DNA of 22,597 bases from Eimeria necatrix (lineage: Eukaryota; Apicomplexa; Conoidasida; Eucoccidiorida; Eimeriidae). Both the position numbers and the translations under genes were made by a program. The stretch spans positions 1 through 22,597 of the forward strand of contig NW_013654200.1 in the NCBI RefSeq assembly GCF_000499385.1. Direction: 5' to 3'. The notes under the pieces are model-generated. The model was not told where the DNA came from and did not search any database. It saw only the letters and a program-made list of their open reading frames with translations. Positions 12,022-20,974 of the stretch are shown here, in pieces (within the stretch, counting starts at the first letter, position 1; each line of letters begins with the position of its first letter).

Positions 12022-12447
12022 GATCCTCATGGCTGATGAAAAGAATATAGAGTACAGTGCTGCACTGGTGGTTATGGCACATAGCGGTACAAGCACCTGG
12101 ATGCCAAGGTCGAACTTGTAGAGTTTACCTGCGTGGATACTGGAATTAGAATGTACGTGGTGAAGCGACTTCGTGTATTCAAGGAGTCGCATTCTTACAA
12201 GCTCATCTTGCATAGAGCGATTCCCCAGCTGCAGGATCATAATGGCCGAGGATACAAAAATGAAGTACTATGCTGTACGGGTGGTTACGGCACGTAATAG
12301 TGCAGACTCTTGAATTTCAAGGTTGAACATGTGGAGTTTGAGTGCACGGATACCGGAAAATTGGGCATTAGAGTGTGCGTGGTGAAGCAAGTTCGTGTAT
12401 TCGAGTAGTAACATTATGACGTCTTGCATTCAGCGATTTCCGTGCTG
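12022..12447. repeat. diverged tandem duplication, two copies of a ~210-base unit
   Basis: Copy 1 is about 12022-12233 and copy 2 about 12235-12447. Both start with GATC and run through matching blocks. The best conserved are GTGGTTATGGCAC against GTGGTTACGGCAC, the AAGGTCGAAC block, and the block around CGTGGTGAAGC and TTCGTGTATTC. By hand alignment about 118 of 159 positions match (74%), and copy 2 carries a 9-base insertion. Mismatches over the first 122 ungapped positions fall 13, 11 and 12 on the three codon positions, so neither strand shows coding-type constraint. The minus-strand frame open through copy 1 (11995-12240) meets a stop in copy 2. This is an old local duplication of non-coding DNA, or the remains of a minisatellite or mobile element. 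Confidence 0.85.
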
Positions 12448-13680
12448 CGCTGGAATTACGTTAGTGCGCTCTGAAGATCAACGGCGTGATGCAGCCCTAT
12501 CTAACTATGTGTAGAAAACAATTGTGCTAATGATTGGTTTTCTCTTACAAGCATTGCCTTTGCAGTGGCTCGACCAACTTGTTCTGGCCCATTTTACAGC
12601 CATGGGCTGGATATCTAGCAAGTATGTTAAGCAATCGAGCGCCGCGATGCAACAGCCCCGACCGGCAACCGCTCGCAGCAAAGGTGTGTATCGTTTCATT
12701 CGTGCCTTCAGGAAACTCATGAGAATTAATTTGAATCTCCGGGTTGCTACTTCAGAATGTTGGGATTTTTTATCATCAAATATTGGGTGATCCTAATATC
12801 GCTCAGGTGGTCACAGCAACGTTAGTCAGTCTTACAACGTTTTGCCCACATCAATTGGCGTTCCAATGCAATGCGAAAGGCCGTTGTTTTCGTTTAATAT
12901 GTTTCCGCCATGGTGTTGTTTGAACCATCGTCCCGTTGTTCGGTCGGGATATGCGTGTATTTTCTTCGTCGCCTTTTCAACACAAAAGGTGTAAATCCCT
13001 AGCTCTGTGTCACTTGAATCGATATCCCTGTTCAGTTGGAAAAGTCACTACACAAGCACTAATAGCTGTCTGATTCAAGAAAGACCAAATAATGCAGAGC
13101 GCTATAAGCCGATCGCTACCCAAAATGCAGTCATGCGTCTGTAATCGTTCTGTTGCAGTACGTGCGCCTATGCACACATTCATAAACTTCCTTTGTATCA
13201 CAATAATGCGCTTTTTAGCTAAAATAATCCGAAGCAATTGCTGCTAGTCATGCCCGTGATACCGTCACCACGGCAGGGAAGTGTCCAATGTTTCGGTTTA
13301 CACTAACGGTCCAGCCTGAACCAGAATTGTGCATGGCGTGTTACGTCGGTGACAGGCCCTACGTGCTGTTTTGAGAATAATTCGTAAATATTCCGTACGT
13401 GTGTTTGCTTTGAACAGAATGTCAACGGCAATCTGCATTCGATGCACGCCGGACGAATGGGGAAAGTATGTTATGCTTCTACATAGTTGGTAAGCGCGGA
13501 CAAAGGAGAGTTTTTCGCATAGATGCCATCGTATGAGCATGCCTCAGTGTCAGCAGAACGTTCAAACGTGCGTGTTTGAGCGGAACTGAACAGTTGAACA
13601 GGGAAAAGCAGCGTCAAACAATGGTTGTGCGCAATGAGACGCTAATATCTTCCATGCCACTGAATCGCGTAAAGCTACTG

Positions 13681-13688
13681 TGCATGCA
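13681..13688. promoter_or_regulatory. TGCATGCA octamer
   Basis: This is a self-complementary octamer. In apicomplexans the TGCATGC core is a known target of AP2-type transcription factors. Here it is one of four perfect octamers in the window (also 3805-3812, 14028-14035, 15734-15741). Without a neighbouring gene, its regulatory role is only inferred. Confidence 0.2.
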
Positions 13689-14027
13689 TGTCTGCAGGCT
13701 TTCCTACCGTTTACATACAGTCAGAAGCATTACGCGTCAGCTGATCTTTCATCACCGTTACATCACTTTCTGGTTTGTAAGGCTTGCTATTTCATACCAA
13801 CTACACTGTGGGTTCAGGTCATTCTTGGTTGCAAGATCTTGTAGTGCTGCTCTTGGGATCTGTTGGAACTGTTGTTGATTCCCGCAACTTCTTCGCTTCT
13901 TCGTGCTTTTGTCAATTTCAACAGTTTCTTGCAGAATGCAGACGTGTTGGGGTGAACAGTACTATAGCATGAGCGTTTTACATATCGATCTTAGTTCATT
14001 TTCGTGGTATGTTCACCTTTTATTAGC

Positions 14028-14035
14028 TGCATGCA
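14028..14035. promoter_or_regulatory. TGCATGCA octamer
   Basis: This second perfect self-complementary octamer lies about 350 bases after the one at 13681 and about 1.2 kb before the best coding candidate at 15217-15850. The same AP2-type binding inference applies, and no adjacent promoter structure is visible. Confidence 0.2.
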
Positions 14036-15216
14036 TCAATACTCAGGCAACTTGAGTTTACTTGACCCAGCAAAAGAAAGTCGTATGCAACGGCGGGATT
14101 CTTTCTTCGTGGTAATTAACAGACTTCAACTGGACTCAAGTACGACTGCAGCCGCAGCAAGTGAGCTTTCATCCGAGCAGACGGCTTGAACGTTGGAAGG
14201 AGCAATGGATGGCTTTCACTACGGATATGCGGAGACCACTACTTGCAGAGGTATTATCGCATTCACGATAGCTGTAGGACGGTGGGTCTTGGTAGACTAT
14301 GGTTGTTTTGTGGCGTCATCATTACGCGTTACAGATGACGTATATGACAGCAGCAGTGGCAAATTTTATTCTTTACAGGTTTTAAACTGCTAACCTGACC
14401 ACGGCGCCGTTTTATTCCTTACAAAAATGCTGAGCGTGCTTGCCTACGATAAGATAATAATCTTTGAGGGAGAATGAGTCAAGGAGCTATTGCAGTATGT
14501 TTAATTCGACAGGTTTAACGACTGTACGTTTCAAGGTATCGTCAGATCCTTACGTTTAGATCAATCTTACGGTCTTTAGTGTTGGCTGGAAAATCTGAAA
14601 ATGCGCGATATTGGCAGTAGATTGGTCAGCAACAGTAGTCACGTTTCTGTCGCGCAGTGACGAACAGCAGTCTCCGCGAAAGAGTCCAGTGCACGGAATC
14701 AACTGTGGTAATCAGAGAGTCCGTTGAAGCATGAGAGCAGTGCACCGCATCCTGTTGCTGCATGTATGTGGGTGACTGGCTCGATATGATTATGTGTTTA
14801 GAACGATGTGCAAATAGTACCTTGCGATGCGGAATGTGCAATTTCCAATAGTGGTTCCACAGCATTTACCTACTGGTGCATAGACTGCAGAGTTGTTTTG
14901 CAGCAAATCCCAGACGTTTTTTTGAAGTGGGCCCAAAATGTTTTCGCAGCCATTACATTCGTAAGCAGGCTAATGAAGTGATCATATAAGTGGCATACTG
15001 TCAAACGGGTGCATGACACCCTCATGGTGTGTGATGCTGGCGCATTTACTCTCAAGACTCATGATATCTGCCACAGCTGTGCACTTCTGTGAGACAGCTT
15101 TATTACTGACACGTAGACGCTCGACCATTTAAGCATCCCTGATAAAGTGCGGTTTATTGACCTTTGCTTCTTTTGCTATGTTTCTAAGTTTTTTGTTAAG
15201 ATAGTAGTCGTGTGGG

Positions 15217-15342
15217 ATGAAGCTTCAGCTAGTTGTCCTGGCAGCTTTTACTGCATTGCAGTCAGCAGAACGGCAATATGACCGTGAGTGCATACCGCAT
15301 GCTCTGCGCCCTTTTTGTTGGACTCTACAACGTCAACTATAA
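15217..15342 (+). CDS. possible first exon encoding a signal peptide (alternative frame)
   Basis: An ATG at 15217 opens a frame beginning MKLQLVVLAAFTALQSAER. The lysine, the hydrophobic core LVVLAAFTAL and the small residues SA before ER make a textbook secretory signal with a likely cut after residue 17. If unspliced, the frame stops after 41 codons at 15342. A strong donor-like GTGAGT begins at 15284, directly after codon 22 plus one base, so it may be the first exon of a split secreted protein ending at 15283. I could not find a convincing following exon: acceptor-like sites tried at 15357, within the next 300 bases, lead quickly to stops. It overlaps the 190-residue frame that starts at 15278, and both cannot easily be the main product of one transcript. 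Confidence 0.2.
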   Translation: MKLQLVVLAAFTALQSAERQYDRECIPHALRPFCWTLQRQL

Positions 15343-15850
15343 CTCGCGCGCTCACAGCTCTTTTGATTTGCTAGGAAGATCGAACGCATTCCTCGATCTT
15401 TTAGACGTTCACGAGATTCGCCTGCGCGCGAGTTTTTTAAGCGCGGAGTATCAACATGCTGCGAGGTATTTGCTGGGAAGCTGTGCATGCTCTTTTAAGA
15501 CGCTATATGCAATGGTTGTTATTTGTTCTGGTGGGTACATGAAGAAATCCTGCGCATTCAAGACCTACAGCTGCCGCGCCTCTTTCAAAAATCGGTGTAT
15601 ACAACTAAAACGTGTAGCCAAAAAATGCGCTACAGGCACCTATAGAGTTTCTTCGCGTGAATTGGGATATAGTTGGAAGATTTGCGTAGTCCATGCACTA
15701 CACGGCTCATCGCCTTCCGAATTCTTTACGTTGTGCATGCAACCCTATGAATTTGTGGCAATGATTCCGAAAATTGCGGAAGCTAGCTGCGCTCCGTTTC
15801 CTGTCGTTTCTAGTAATGCAGCGCAAGCTTCCAAACGGATAGTAAAATAA
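15278..15850 (+). CDS. unrecognised basic, cysteine-rich protein, 190 residues
   Basis: This is the longest frame in the window: 206 codons without a stop, from just after TAG at 15230 to TAA at 15848-15850. By a rough calculation, about 0.02-0.03 such frames are expected by chance here. The first ATG (15278) has A at -3. Residues 1-24 (MTVSAYRMLCALFVGLYNVN and on) could be a signal peptide. Eleven cysteines fall at 10, 69, 71, 83, 92, 99, 107, 117, 136, 153 and 171. Residues 89-123 carry eleven Lys or Arg and no acidic residue. No domain or family is recognised, and no GPI-type hydrophobic tail is present. Two TGCATGC motifs (15484-15490, 15734-15741) lie inside it. It may be an exon, a small secreted protein, or a chance frame. 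Confidence 0.3.
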   Translation: MTVSAYRMLCALFVGLYNVNYNSRAHSSFDLLGRSNAFLDLLDVHEIRLRASFLSAEYQHAARYLLGSCACSFKTLYAMVVICSGGYMKKSCAFKTYSCRASFKNRCIQLKRVAKKCATGTYRVSSRELGYSWKICVVHALHGSSPSEFFTLCMQPYEFVAMIPKIAEASCAPFPVVSSNAAQASKRIVK

Positions 15851-16147
15851 ATTTCACGGAGACAAAAAATAATGGTTTCGACTCGTTGCCAGAAGGTGCG
15901 TCAATAGTGCCAAGAGCAGCTCTTTCTGAATTTTAGGATTCAAGTGGCTGCTTGCGTGCTTGATTGGCACTTGCAATTTGGTTGTGTCAAAACAACGACA
16001 AATAGTTGCCTGTTCTGTGTAAAGGAAGTCATTTAGAAGCAGCTCTGTCTATCGTTACTTTCTCTTTTTTGTCTGAATACATGACGGCGCTATTACACGT
16101 TCACATTGCAGACGTTTATTTTGTCCCGTGTCTTTTTCCTACCCATG
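15851..16147. other. short gap between two convergent candidate frames
   Basis: Nothing is recognised in these roughly 300 bases. An A-rich run follows the stop codon at 15850. If the two flanking candidates are real, this is a shared 3' region, but no clear polyadenylation signal or terminator hairpin is visible on either strand apart from the element at 16154-16189, which lies inside the minus-strand frame. Confidence 0.3.
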
Positions 16148-16621
16148 TTATAGACGCGGATGCTTTCCGCGCATATCCGCGTAAAGCATTTTCTGGAGAT
16201 CATTGACGGGAATCACGACTAGTGAGGTGGCCATTGGGATTTTCATGTCATGAAGCATGTGCGGTTTAATGCCAAATGCGTTCATCGATGTTATTGTCAT
16301 TTGTTGTGCTAATAGACAGACTGCGCTTAAAGGCAAAGAAAGGCCGTGGCGCGTTGCGTTGCCGCGCATAACGAGGAGCTCTATCTTTCCAATGACTTTA
16401 TATTCGTGCGAACCATTGTCATGTATCAGGAGAATATATTTTGTTATGCAGATGGAAACGAGTAACAGAGGCTTCGACCTACAGTTTTCGCAGAAATTTC
16501 GGAAGGATAGTTCTAGATGACCCTGGATTCGAAAACAACATCTTAGCAGTTCTCGAATGTTCAGCATCACGCCATTAGGTGTGTTGTCTATGTTGTCCAC
16601 TTTTAGGCTTTCCCAGTGCAT
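16148..16621 (-). CDS. unrecognised reading frame, 157 residues
   Basis: The minus-strand frame is open from a stop near 16672 down to TAA at 16148-16150. The first ATG is at 16619-16621. The product has a mixed composition that looks like a globular protein, with no low-complexity runs and a basic tail (MRGKHPRL). A segment near the middle reads EYKVIGKIELLVMRGNATRH, with alternating hydrophobic residues as in beta strands. No family match could be made with confidence. A frame of this length is expected about 0.2-0.3 times by chance in the window, so it is suggestive only. Its last 40 or so bases contain a pair of interleaved inverted repeats, which is odd for coding DNA. The plus strand of the same stretch is also open over 16257-16520. 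Confidence 0.17.
   Translation of the reverse strand: MHWESLKVDNIDNTPNGVMLNIRELLRCCFRIQGHLELSFRNFCENCRSKPLLLVSICITKYILLIHDNGSHEYKVIGKIELLVMRGNATRHGLSLPLSAVCLLAQQMTITSMNAFGIKPHMLHDMKIPMATSLVVIPVNDLQKMLYADMRGKHPRL
16154..16189. repeat. two interleaved short inverted repeats
   Basis: ACGCGGAT (16154-16161) pairs with ATCCGCGT (16175-16182), and ATGCTTT (16160-16166) pairs with AAAGCAT (16183-16189). The order is A, B, A', B', so the two stems are interleaved rather than nested. That is the arrangement of an H-type pseudoknot if transcribed. It overlaps the 3' end of the minus-strand candidate frame. Each pair alone could be chance. Confidence 0.4.
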
Positions 16622-16731
16622 AGTCCTTCTGCCCACAACAAAAGCTGAATCAATAAAACTGGGCCGTGTTTATTTCTAGATGTGTGCTTGGAGGTTTACA
16701 GTTGTGACTGTTTCAAATTTTCTCAAACATC

Positions 16732-16790
16732 CACGGTATAACGGGCTGGTATGAAGTACCGTGGCCTTCATACCAGCCCGTTATAACGTG
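16732..16790. repeat. near-perfect 25-base inverted repeat with 9-base loop
   Basis: The left arm 16732-16756 and right arm 16766-16790 are complementary at 24 of 25 positions. The only mismatch is G16736 opposite A16786. The loop is TACCGTGGC. The first eight loop bases, TACCGTGG (16757-16764), are also perfectly complementary to CCACGGTA at 16731-16738, the foot of the left arm, so a competing interleaved pairing exists. An arm of this length and fidelity is far beyond chance. It lies about 110 bases upstream of the minus-strand candidate frame. It could be a miniature inverted-repeat element, a structured RNA or termination signal, a product of template switching during replication, or a fold-back assembly artefact. 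Confidence 0.95.
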
Positions 16791-19700
16791 ATGCTGAATG
16801 ACTGGGCATTTCACATGACACTTGGCGATTCGTCTTGGGCATTCTTGACGAGCTCGTTAAACAAGAAGGCGCGTTGTTGTTCTCGATAAAAATTGGGGTA
16901 TATCGCGTAACGCCTCTACCCATGCGCTGCAGCAGCGACAGCTTTTGCAGGCTCAACTTACAAGTTACTTTACCACTGTGTCAATGTAATTTAATCAGTG
17001 CATATAAATGCTCCGAGTCATACCTGCATCAATGTGCCTGGAAGTCTTTAATGCACCATTACAGGTTCAAGCCAGCTTGCTACCTGATGACGTTTCCTCT
17101 GCAGTGTGACGGCGCATTCAGTGTACGCATTGAAATGCCTTTCTTGGTGGACAAAAACGTTTGCACCAAGCCAAATATGCGGCTAGCACTAATCATATAG
17201 CTCGGGCCTCTCTGCACATTTATTCATCGCTGTGGGACTACGTCAACCCTGAAAGCCTACTCAGTCTTGCGCGTTCTCCACTTATTTCCCGTTTTTTGAA
17301 ATCACGATTGGAGCTTCAATGATTCTTTTTCTGTGGGATTCAGGAAGTGCGCTAAAGCGTCAGACGATATGCTTGCGGATGGTATGAACAAAATATCTGC
17401 TTGGAACAACGCACCCAAGGAAAATCTGTGTTCTGTTGTCTTGATTCTCTCGTTCCAGCTCCGCAGATTTTTCATTGCCCATGCGTCACACACACATTTT
17501 ATTCTTCCTGAGCAGCCTTAACTTTTAGCTGTAATGAGTTCGCAATGGAATAGTATGATTGCGTTTGCAAACGGACTCACGTGACATGCAGGCTCTGCAG
17601 TGCATTTGCTGGAAGCTGATTGTTCGTCAGACGAGCTATTTTCCACATATGTAGTAACGACTGTGTATTTCGTGGAGTGTCAAGGTGCGCTGTGAAACTT
17701 TCCCCGAATATTTGGCGCTGCATGGAGAATAAAATAAATGTGTATGCCTGGTTAATAATTCCATGCTCGTGCTTTTTCCTTATGCGTGCTTACGGATTGC
17801 TGCAAGAAGTGATATTCAAGTATGCCACTGTTCATTGCTTCTACGGACAAAAGGGTGGCTTCGCCGTGAAGCTTGTTGTTTGGTGAGGAGGTAGCTGTGG
17901 AATTATGCTCTGCCATTCAGCAAAGCTGAGCACTCACCACAGGCGCAGCTATGCAAAGCGTACACAATAATATGTCTAGGCATCACCGCTTTCCAAATCA
18001 ATACCATTTATCACTTAAAGATTTGCATTGGGTATTATTTGGTTAAGTGATATAACGACAGACATGCACTGCAGATATTAGAGTTCAGTGCCTTTGTGTT
18101 ATGTTCCTGCGGCTACTTTATGGTGGGAATATTGTTCATCTGGTAAAAGCAGAAAGTGAGTTCCATTCAAAGCTTGAACAGCCGTTTTGTCAGTAGAAGG
18201 GACACTGAAGAAACTCGGAAGAACCTAAATCCCCATGCGCTTCTCGTCGTCCTCGCAAAATCTTTTCCCCTTTTTCTTGAGTTTTCGGGCAACTTTTCCT
18301 ATTGCAATGCATGATTTGGCTTCCATCTAATGTGACACTCATCGCACGATTTCGATTTGTCGAGACAACCTGTCATCCGCGATTTGGCTTGTAGGATGTG
18401 CCGTAGACTGCTGGCAAACGTTTATTGTGCATACCATGTTCCGATTGCACAGAACCTTCTGGAATCACGCTTGGTACTCCTGGCGGTGAATTGCTTGGTC
18501 CAAAGGCTGCTCGAGTTGGTTACTACTGCTTGGACAGCTGGAAGACTCCCCCGACAGACGAGTGCTGAAGCATCTTGCTATCCTCAACACCTTTGGCAGC
18601 TGTATCTTGTTTCGTCATACAAGATAGCCAGTGTTTCCGTTTCTCTGCTCACACAGGTTATATATGGAAAGAAAAGCTGCCCCTTCGAAAAGGTTGTTGA
18701 AGTGTATTGATAAGTTGTGGTGAGCTCGAGAGGCATCCAGAGTTATAGTTTTTTGTATCCGCGGATTCAGACCAAAATTCACTGTTTCCAAATAAGAGAC
18801 CACAATTTCAAGATTGGCAACTGATTAATGTTCTGTCAGGTGTTCATGCTTTATGAGCGCAGAAAGTGTGGAGAACTACAGGCTAAGCGTCGCTCTTTAG
18901 ATCTCACGCGCTTTTAAATGGGCCACCAGAATTCGGCGGAGTTCCTGATTATTTTTGGAGACAATCAAAACGCGATTTGGCTCTCTTTGCAACGTTCAGC
19001 GATCAGCATACAGGTGATTGAAACGTCCCTTAGAGATCAATACACTCTGCTGACAAAACTTATGTTTCCTACAGTTTTGTCCATCTGCGCTGGTGGATTC
19101 AAGCAAGCAGAAATTGACACGCCTTTGCTTATAATCTTAAGCTAAAAGATGGTATCTACTTATCCAGCGATAGTGCACGCGGTGCACTACTCCGCATAGA
19201 AATGCTGCTTTAGAGATGTGCCTTTTTGTCTTTGATGGTAATGCTGTCTAGCGAACAGCCTCAAGGCTTTCTTGCTCTCTGCCAGGTTCACCGCTGCAGG
19301 CCACTAAAGCGTCTAGAGACAAACCATTTATGCGTCAGTTCTGCCTTGTTGAGGTGTGCATGTGCCAGCTGAGGCACAGTCGTGCTGACACTCAGGGAAA
19401 TCGCAAGTGTGATGCAAGCTTTCCTGAGGTACAGCAAACACGAATTGATTCTCTTAGAAATACGCCATTTGCGTTGTGCGCACTCTGATCAGGCGCGATG
19501 TTTGGCGCAATCGCGAACCGCATTGAGGAGAAAGAGCGATGAGTTCACGGCTATTCATATCTTAACTTTTGAAGACCATTTAAGTGGCGTCATGTTTAAC
19601 CTGTTCGTGTACAGTGCTGCTTTACTGTACTGTACTGCTTGCACGCATGATGCAGGCTCTGAACCCATGATCTCGTAAATAACATCTCAAGCTTCGGGGC

Positions 19701-19908
19701 TATTCAGCAGCTTTAAGTTCATCATGCAATGCGTGCACTTATTTCTGCGAGCAAAAGCGCCATCTCGCAAGCATTTTCTACGGGCACAAAGAATTCTTCA
19801 GCACGATGCCCTTCTACAACAGTGCCGATTGTTTTCCATTACGTAATGGCACGCAATTTTTTTAATGTTCACAAGAGTGAGACCTTGTGCCCGTGGGATT
19901 TTGGTGCA
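16791..19908. other. no recognisable gene
   Basis: Short unrecognised frames occur mainly on the plus strand: 16835-17200 (121 codons, several cysteines), 17333-17521, 17620-17886, 18357-18710, 18918-19145 and 19382-19678. All are within chance length. Small sequence features are a 10-base perfect inverted repeat with a 24-base spacer (TATCACTTAA at 18009-18018, complement at 18043-18052) and three tandem copies of TACTG at 19623-19637. Pyrimidine-rich stretches near 18250-18300 could be intronic or untranslated. Confidence 0.45.
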
Positions 19909-19980
19909 TTTTTGACAGTCGAAAGCAATCACTTTTTGACATTCGAAAGCATTCACTTTTTGACATTCGAAAGCATTCAC
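19909..19980. repeat. 24-base tandem repeat, three copies
   Basis: The units are 19909-19932, 19933-19956 and 19957-19980. Units 2 and 3 are identical. Unit 1 differs at two positions: AGTCG for ATTCG, and AATCAC for ATTCAC. A further partial ACATTCG follows at 19982. Because 24 is a multiple of three, the array stays open in several frames. On the plus strand it would encode FLTFESIH repeats within 19729-20031, or LFDIRKHS repeats in the next frame. On the minus strand it gives NAFECQKV repeats. It is therefore a minisatellite that could be coding in principle, but no frame is preferred. Confidence 0.92.
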
Positions 19981-19982
19981 AA

Positions 19983-20007
19983 CATTCGCGTGGTTTCACA
20001 GCGAATG
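19983..20007. repeat. short hairpin next to the 24-base array
   Basis: CATTCGC (19983-19989) pairs with GCGAATG (20001-20007) over an 11-base loop. The left arm reuses the CATTCG core of the adjacent tandem unit. The stem is short and could be chance, but its position continues the run of repeats from 19909 to 20246. Confidence 0.35.
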
Positions 20008-20150
20008 CTGTGCCACGTCCAACGACAGTAGCTTTTGTTTCGTGCGAAAGTCAAAGTACATGTCCTTGTATTGGCACATGAAATCCCATCACATATTCTT
20101 GATGTCGAGGTTTATATTGAAACAATTCCATTCGGGACAAAGCAGGTTTT

Positions 20151-20190
20151 CACTTGATGACGGGCACTTCAATGTGCCAGTCATCAATTG
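20151..20190. repeat. hairpin, 17-base arms with two mismatches
   Basis: Arms at 20151-20167 and 20174-20190 pair at 15 of 17 positions around the loop TTCAAT. The innermost pairs are GGCAC with GTGCC, and TGATGAC pairs with GTCATCA. The structure lacks a T-run after it, so it does not look like a bacterial-type terminator. A second hairpin begins 16 bases downstream. Confidence 0.75.
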
Positions 20191-20205
20191 AACACCATCC
20201 GAGTC

Positions 20206-20246
20206 GGCTAACGTGCAAAAGGCTGAATTAGCCTTTGCTGCTAGCC
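20206..20246. repeat. second hairpin with internal bulge
   Basis: GCAAAAGGCT (20215-20224) pairs with AGCCTTTGC (20230-20238) around a five-base loop GAATT, with one bulged A. An outer helix GGCTA (20206-20210) pairs with TAGCC (20242-20246). An alternative pairing, GGCTAA (20206-20211) with TTAGCC (20228-20233), is also possible. Together with the hairpin at 20151-20190 it makes a roughly 95-base structured segment. Confidence 0.6.
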
Positions 20247-20808
20247 AATTTCAATATCGGAAGAACGCTGAAAAACATACGAACAGAGTCGGAGCATAGT
20301 AGTTTCCATTTGCAAGCGGCATGCTGTATCTGCGGCAGCGCGTAAGGCCGACTGGTGGCTGTGCATCCCCAAGCAACGTGATTCCGTCTATTTGCACCAA
20401 CATTTGTAGTTTCGGGAAATATTAATACGAAATGTATTCGCGGTTTTAGTTTCGCAGCCACTGAGAAGCATGACGAGCTGGTTGGACTAGTTACAACGTA
20501 TCTCACTTTTGTTCGGTCCCATATTGCTTTGAGCCGCTGCTTTCTCGATTGACTAATTAGCACATGAACTGAGATGGCCACAAAATGTAGGTGCTTCAAG
20601 GTACTTTAGCAATCTGAAAGACAGAAATGCTGTGACTGGGTTAATCAATGACTGTGTCTGCCGAAAGCCGTTGTTTTCACCCTAGCGTGTCAGTCCCTTC
20701 CCTCAAACGAACAAGCAGTAGATATGTGGCGACATATGATGTGTAATTTTGGCATGAGTGTTGCAAACAAGGTCGGAATCGCTTTCACTTTTTTGGAGCG
20801 ATTGCATC

Positions 20809-20822
20809 TGTGTGTGTGTGTG
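20809..20822. repeat. (TG)7 microsatellite
   Basis: Seven TG units run without interruption, followed by TATGTG. It is a short simple repeat of the kind common in eukaryotic non-coding DNA, with no functional inference. Confidence 0.9.
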
Positions 20823-20974
20823 TATGTGGAGCGCTGCTTGTTGGCATCAGAATCCCGCACTTCATCGACACGCTTGTTTAATATGGAGTGAGCGATCTGT
20901 AGGCTAACTGGTTTTGCAGTTGGTATGTGCTGTCAACGCAAGCAGAAAAAGGCGACGGACCTGTGCTATAGACC

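Larger units (their letters stand above)
12451..15216. other. no recognisable gene
   Basis: Short frames occur on both strands: plus 12524-12790, 13576-13878 and 14004-14393; minus 13010-13540 and 14626-15055. All are below about 100 codons, and none is recognised. Two perfect TGCATGCA octamers lie at 13681-13688 and 14028-14035. No third copy of the 12022-12447 repeat unit can be aligned convincingly, although a faint start-like segment (GAAGATCAACGG) follows copy 2. Confidence 0.45.

Noticed and set aside
11995..12240. Minus-strand frame across copy 1 of the tandem duplication as a repeat-domain protein
   Set aside because: The matching frame in copy 2 is aligned for about 50 residues but contains a stop, and the differences show no codon-position bias.
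16645..16660. AATAAA after GAATC as a polyadenylation signal
   Set aside because: No plus-strand gene ends just before it, and the hexamer recurs at several unrelated places.
18009..18052. 10-base perfect inverted repeat with a 24-base spacer
   Set aside because: About one such pair within 50 bases is expected by chance in a window of this length.
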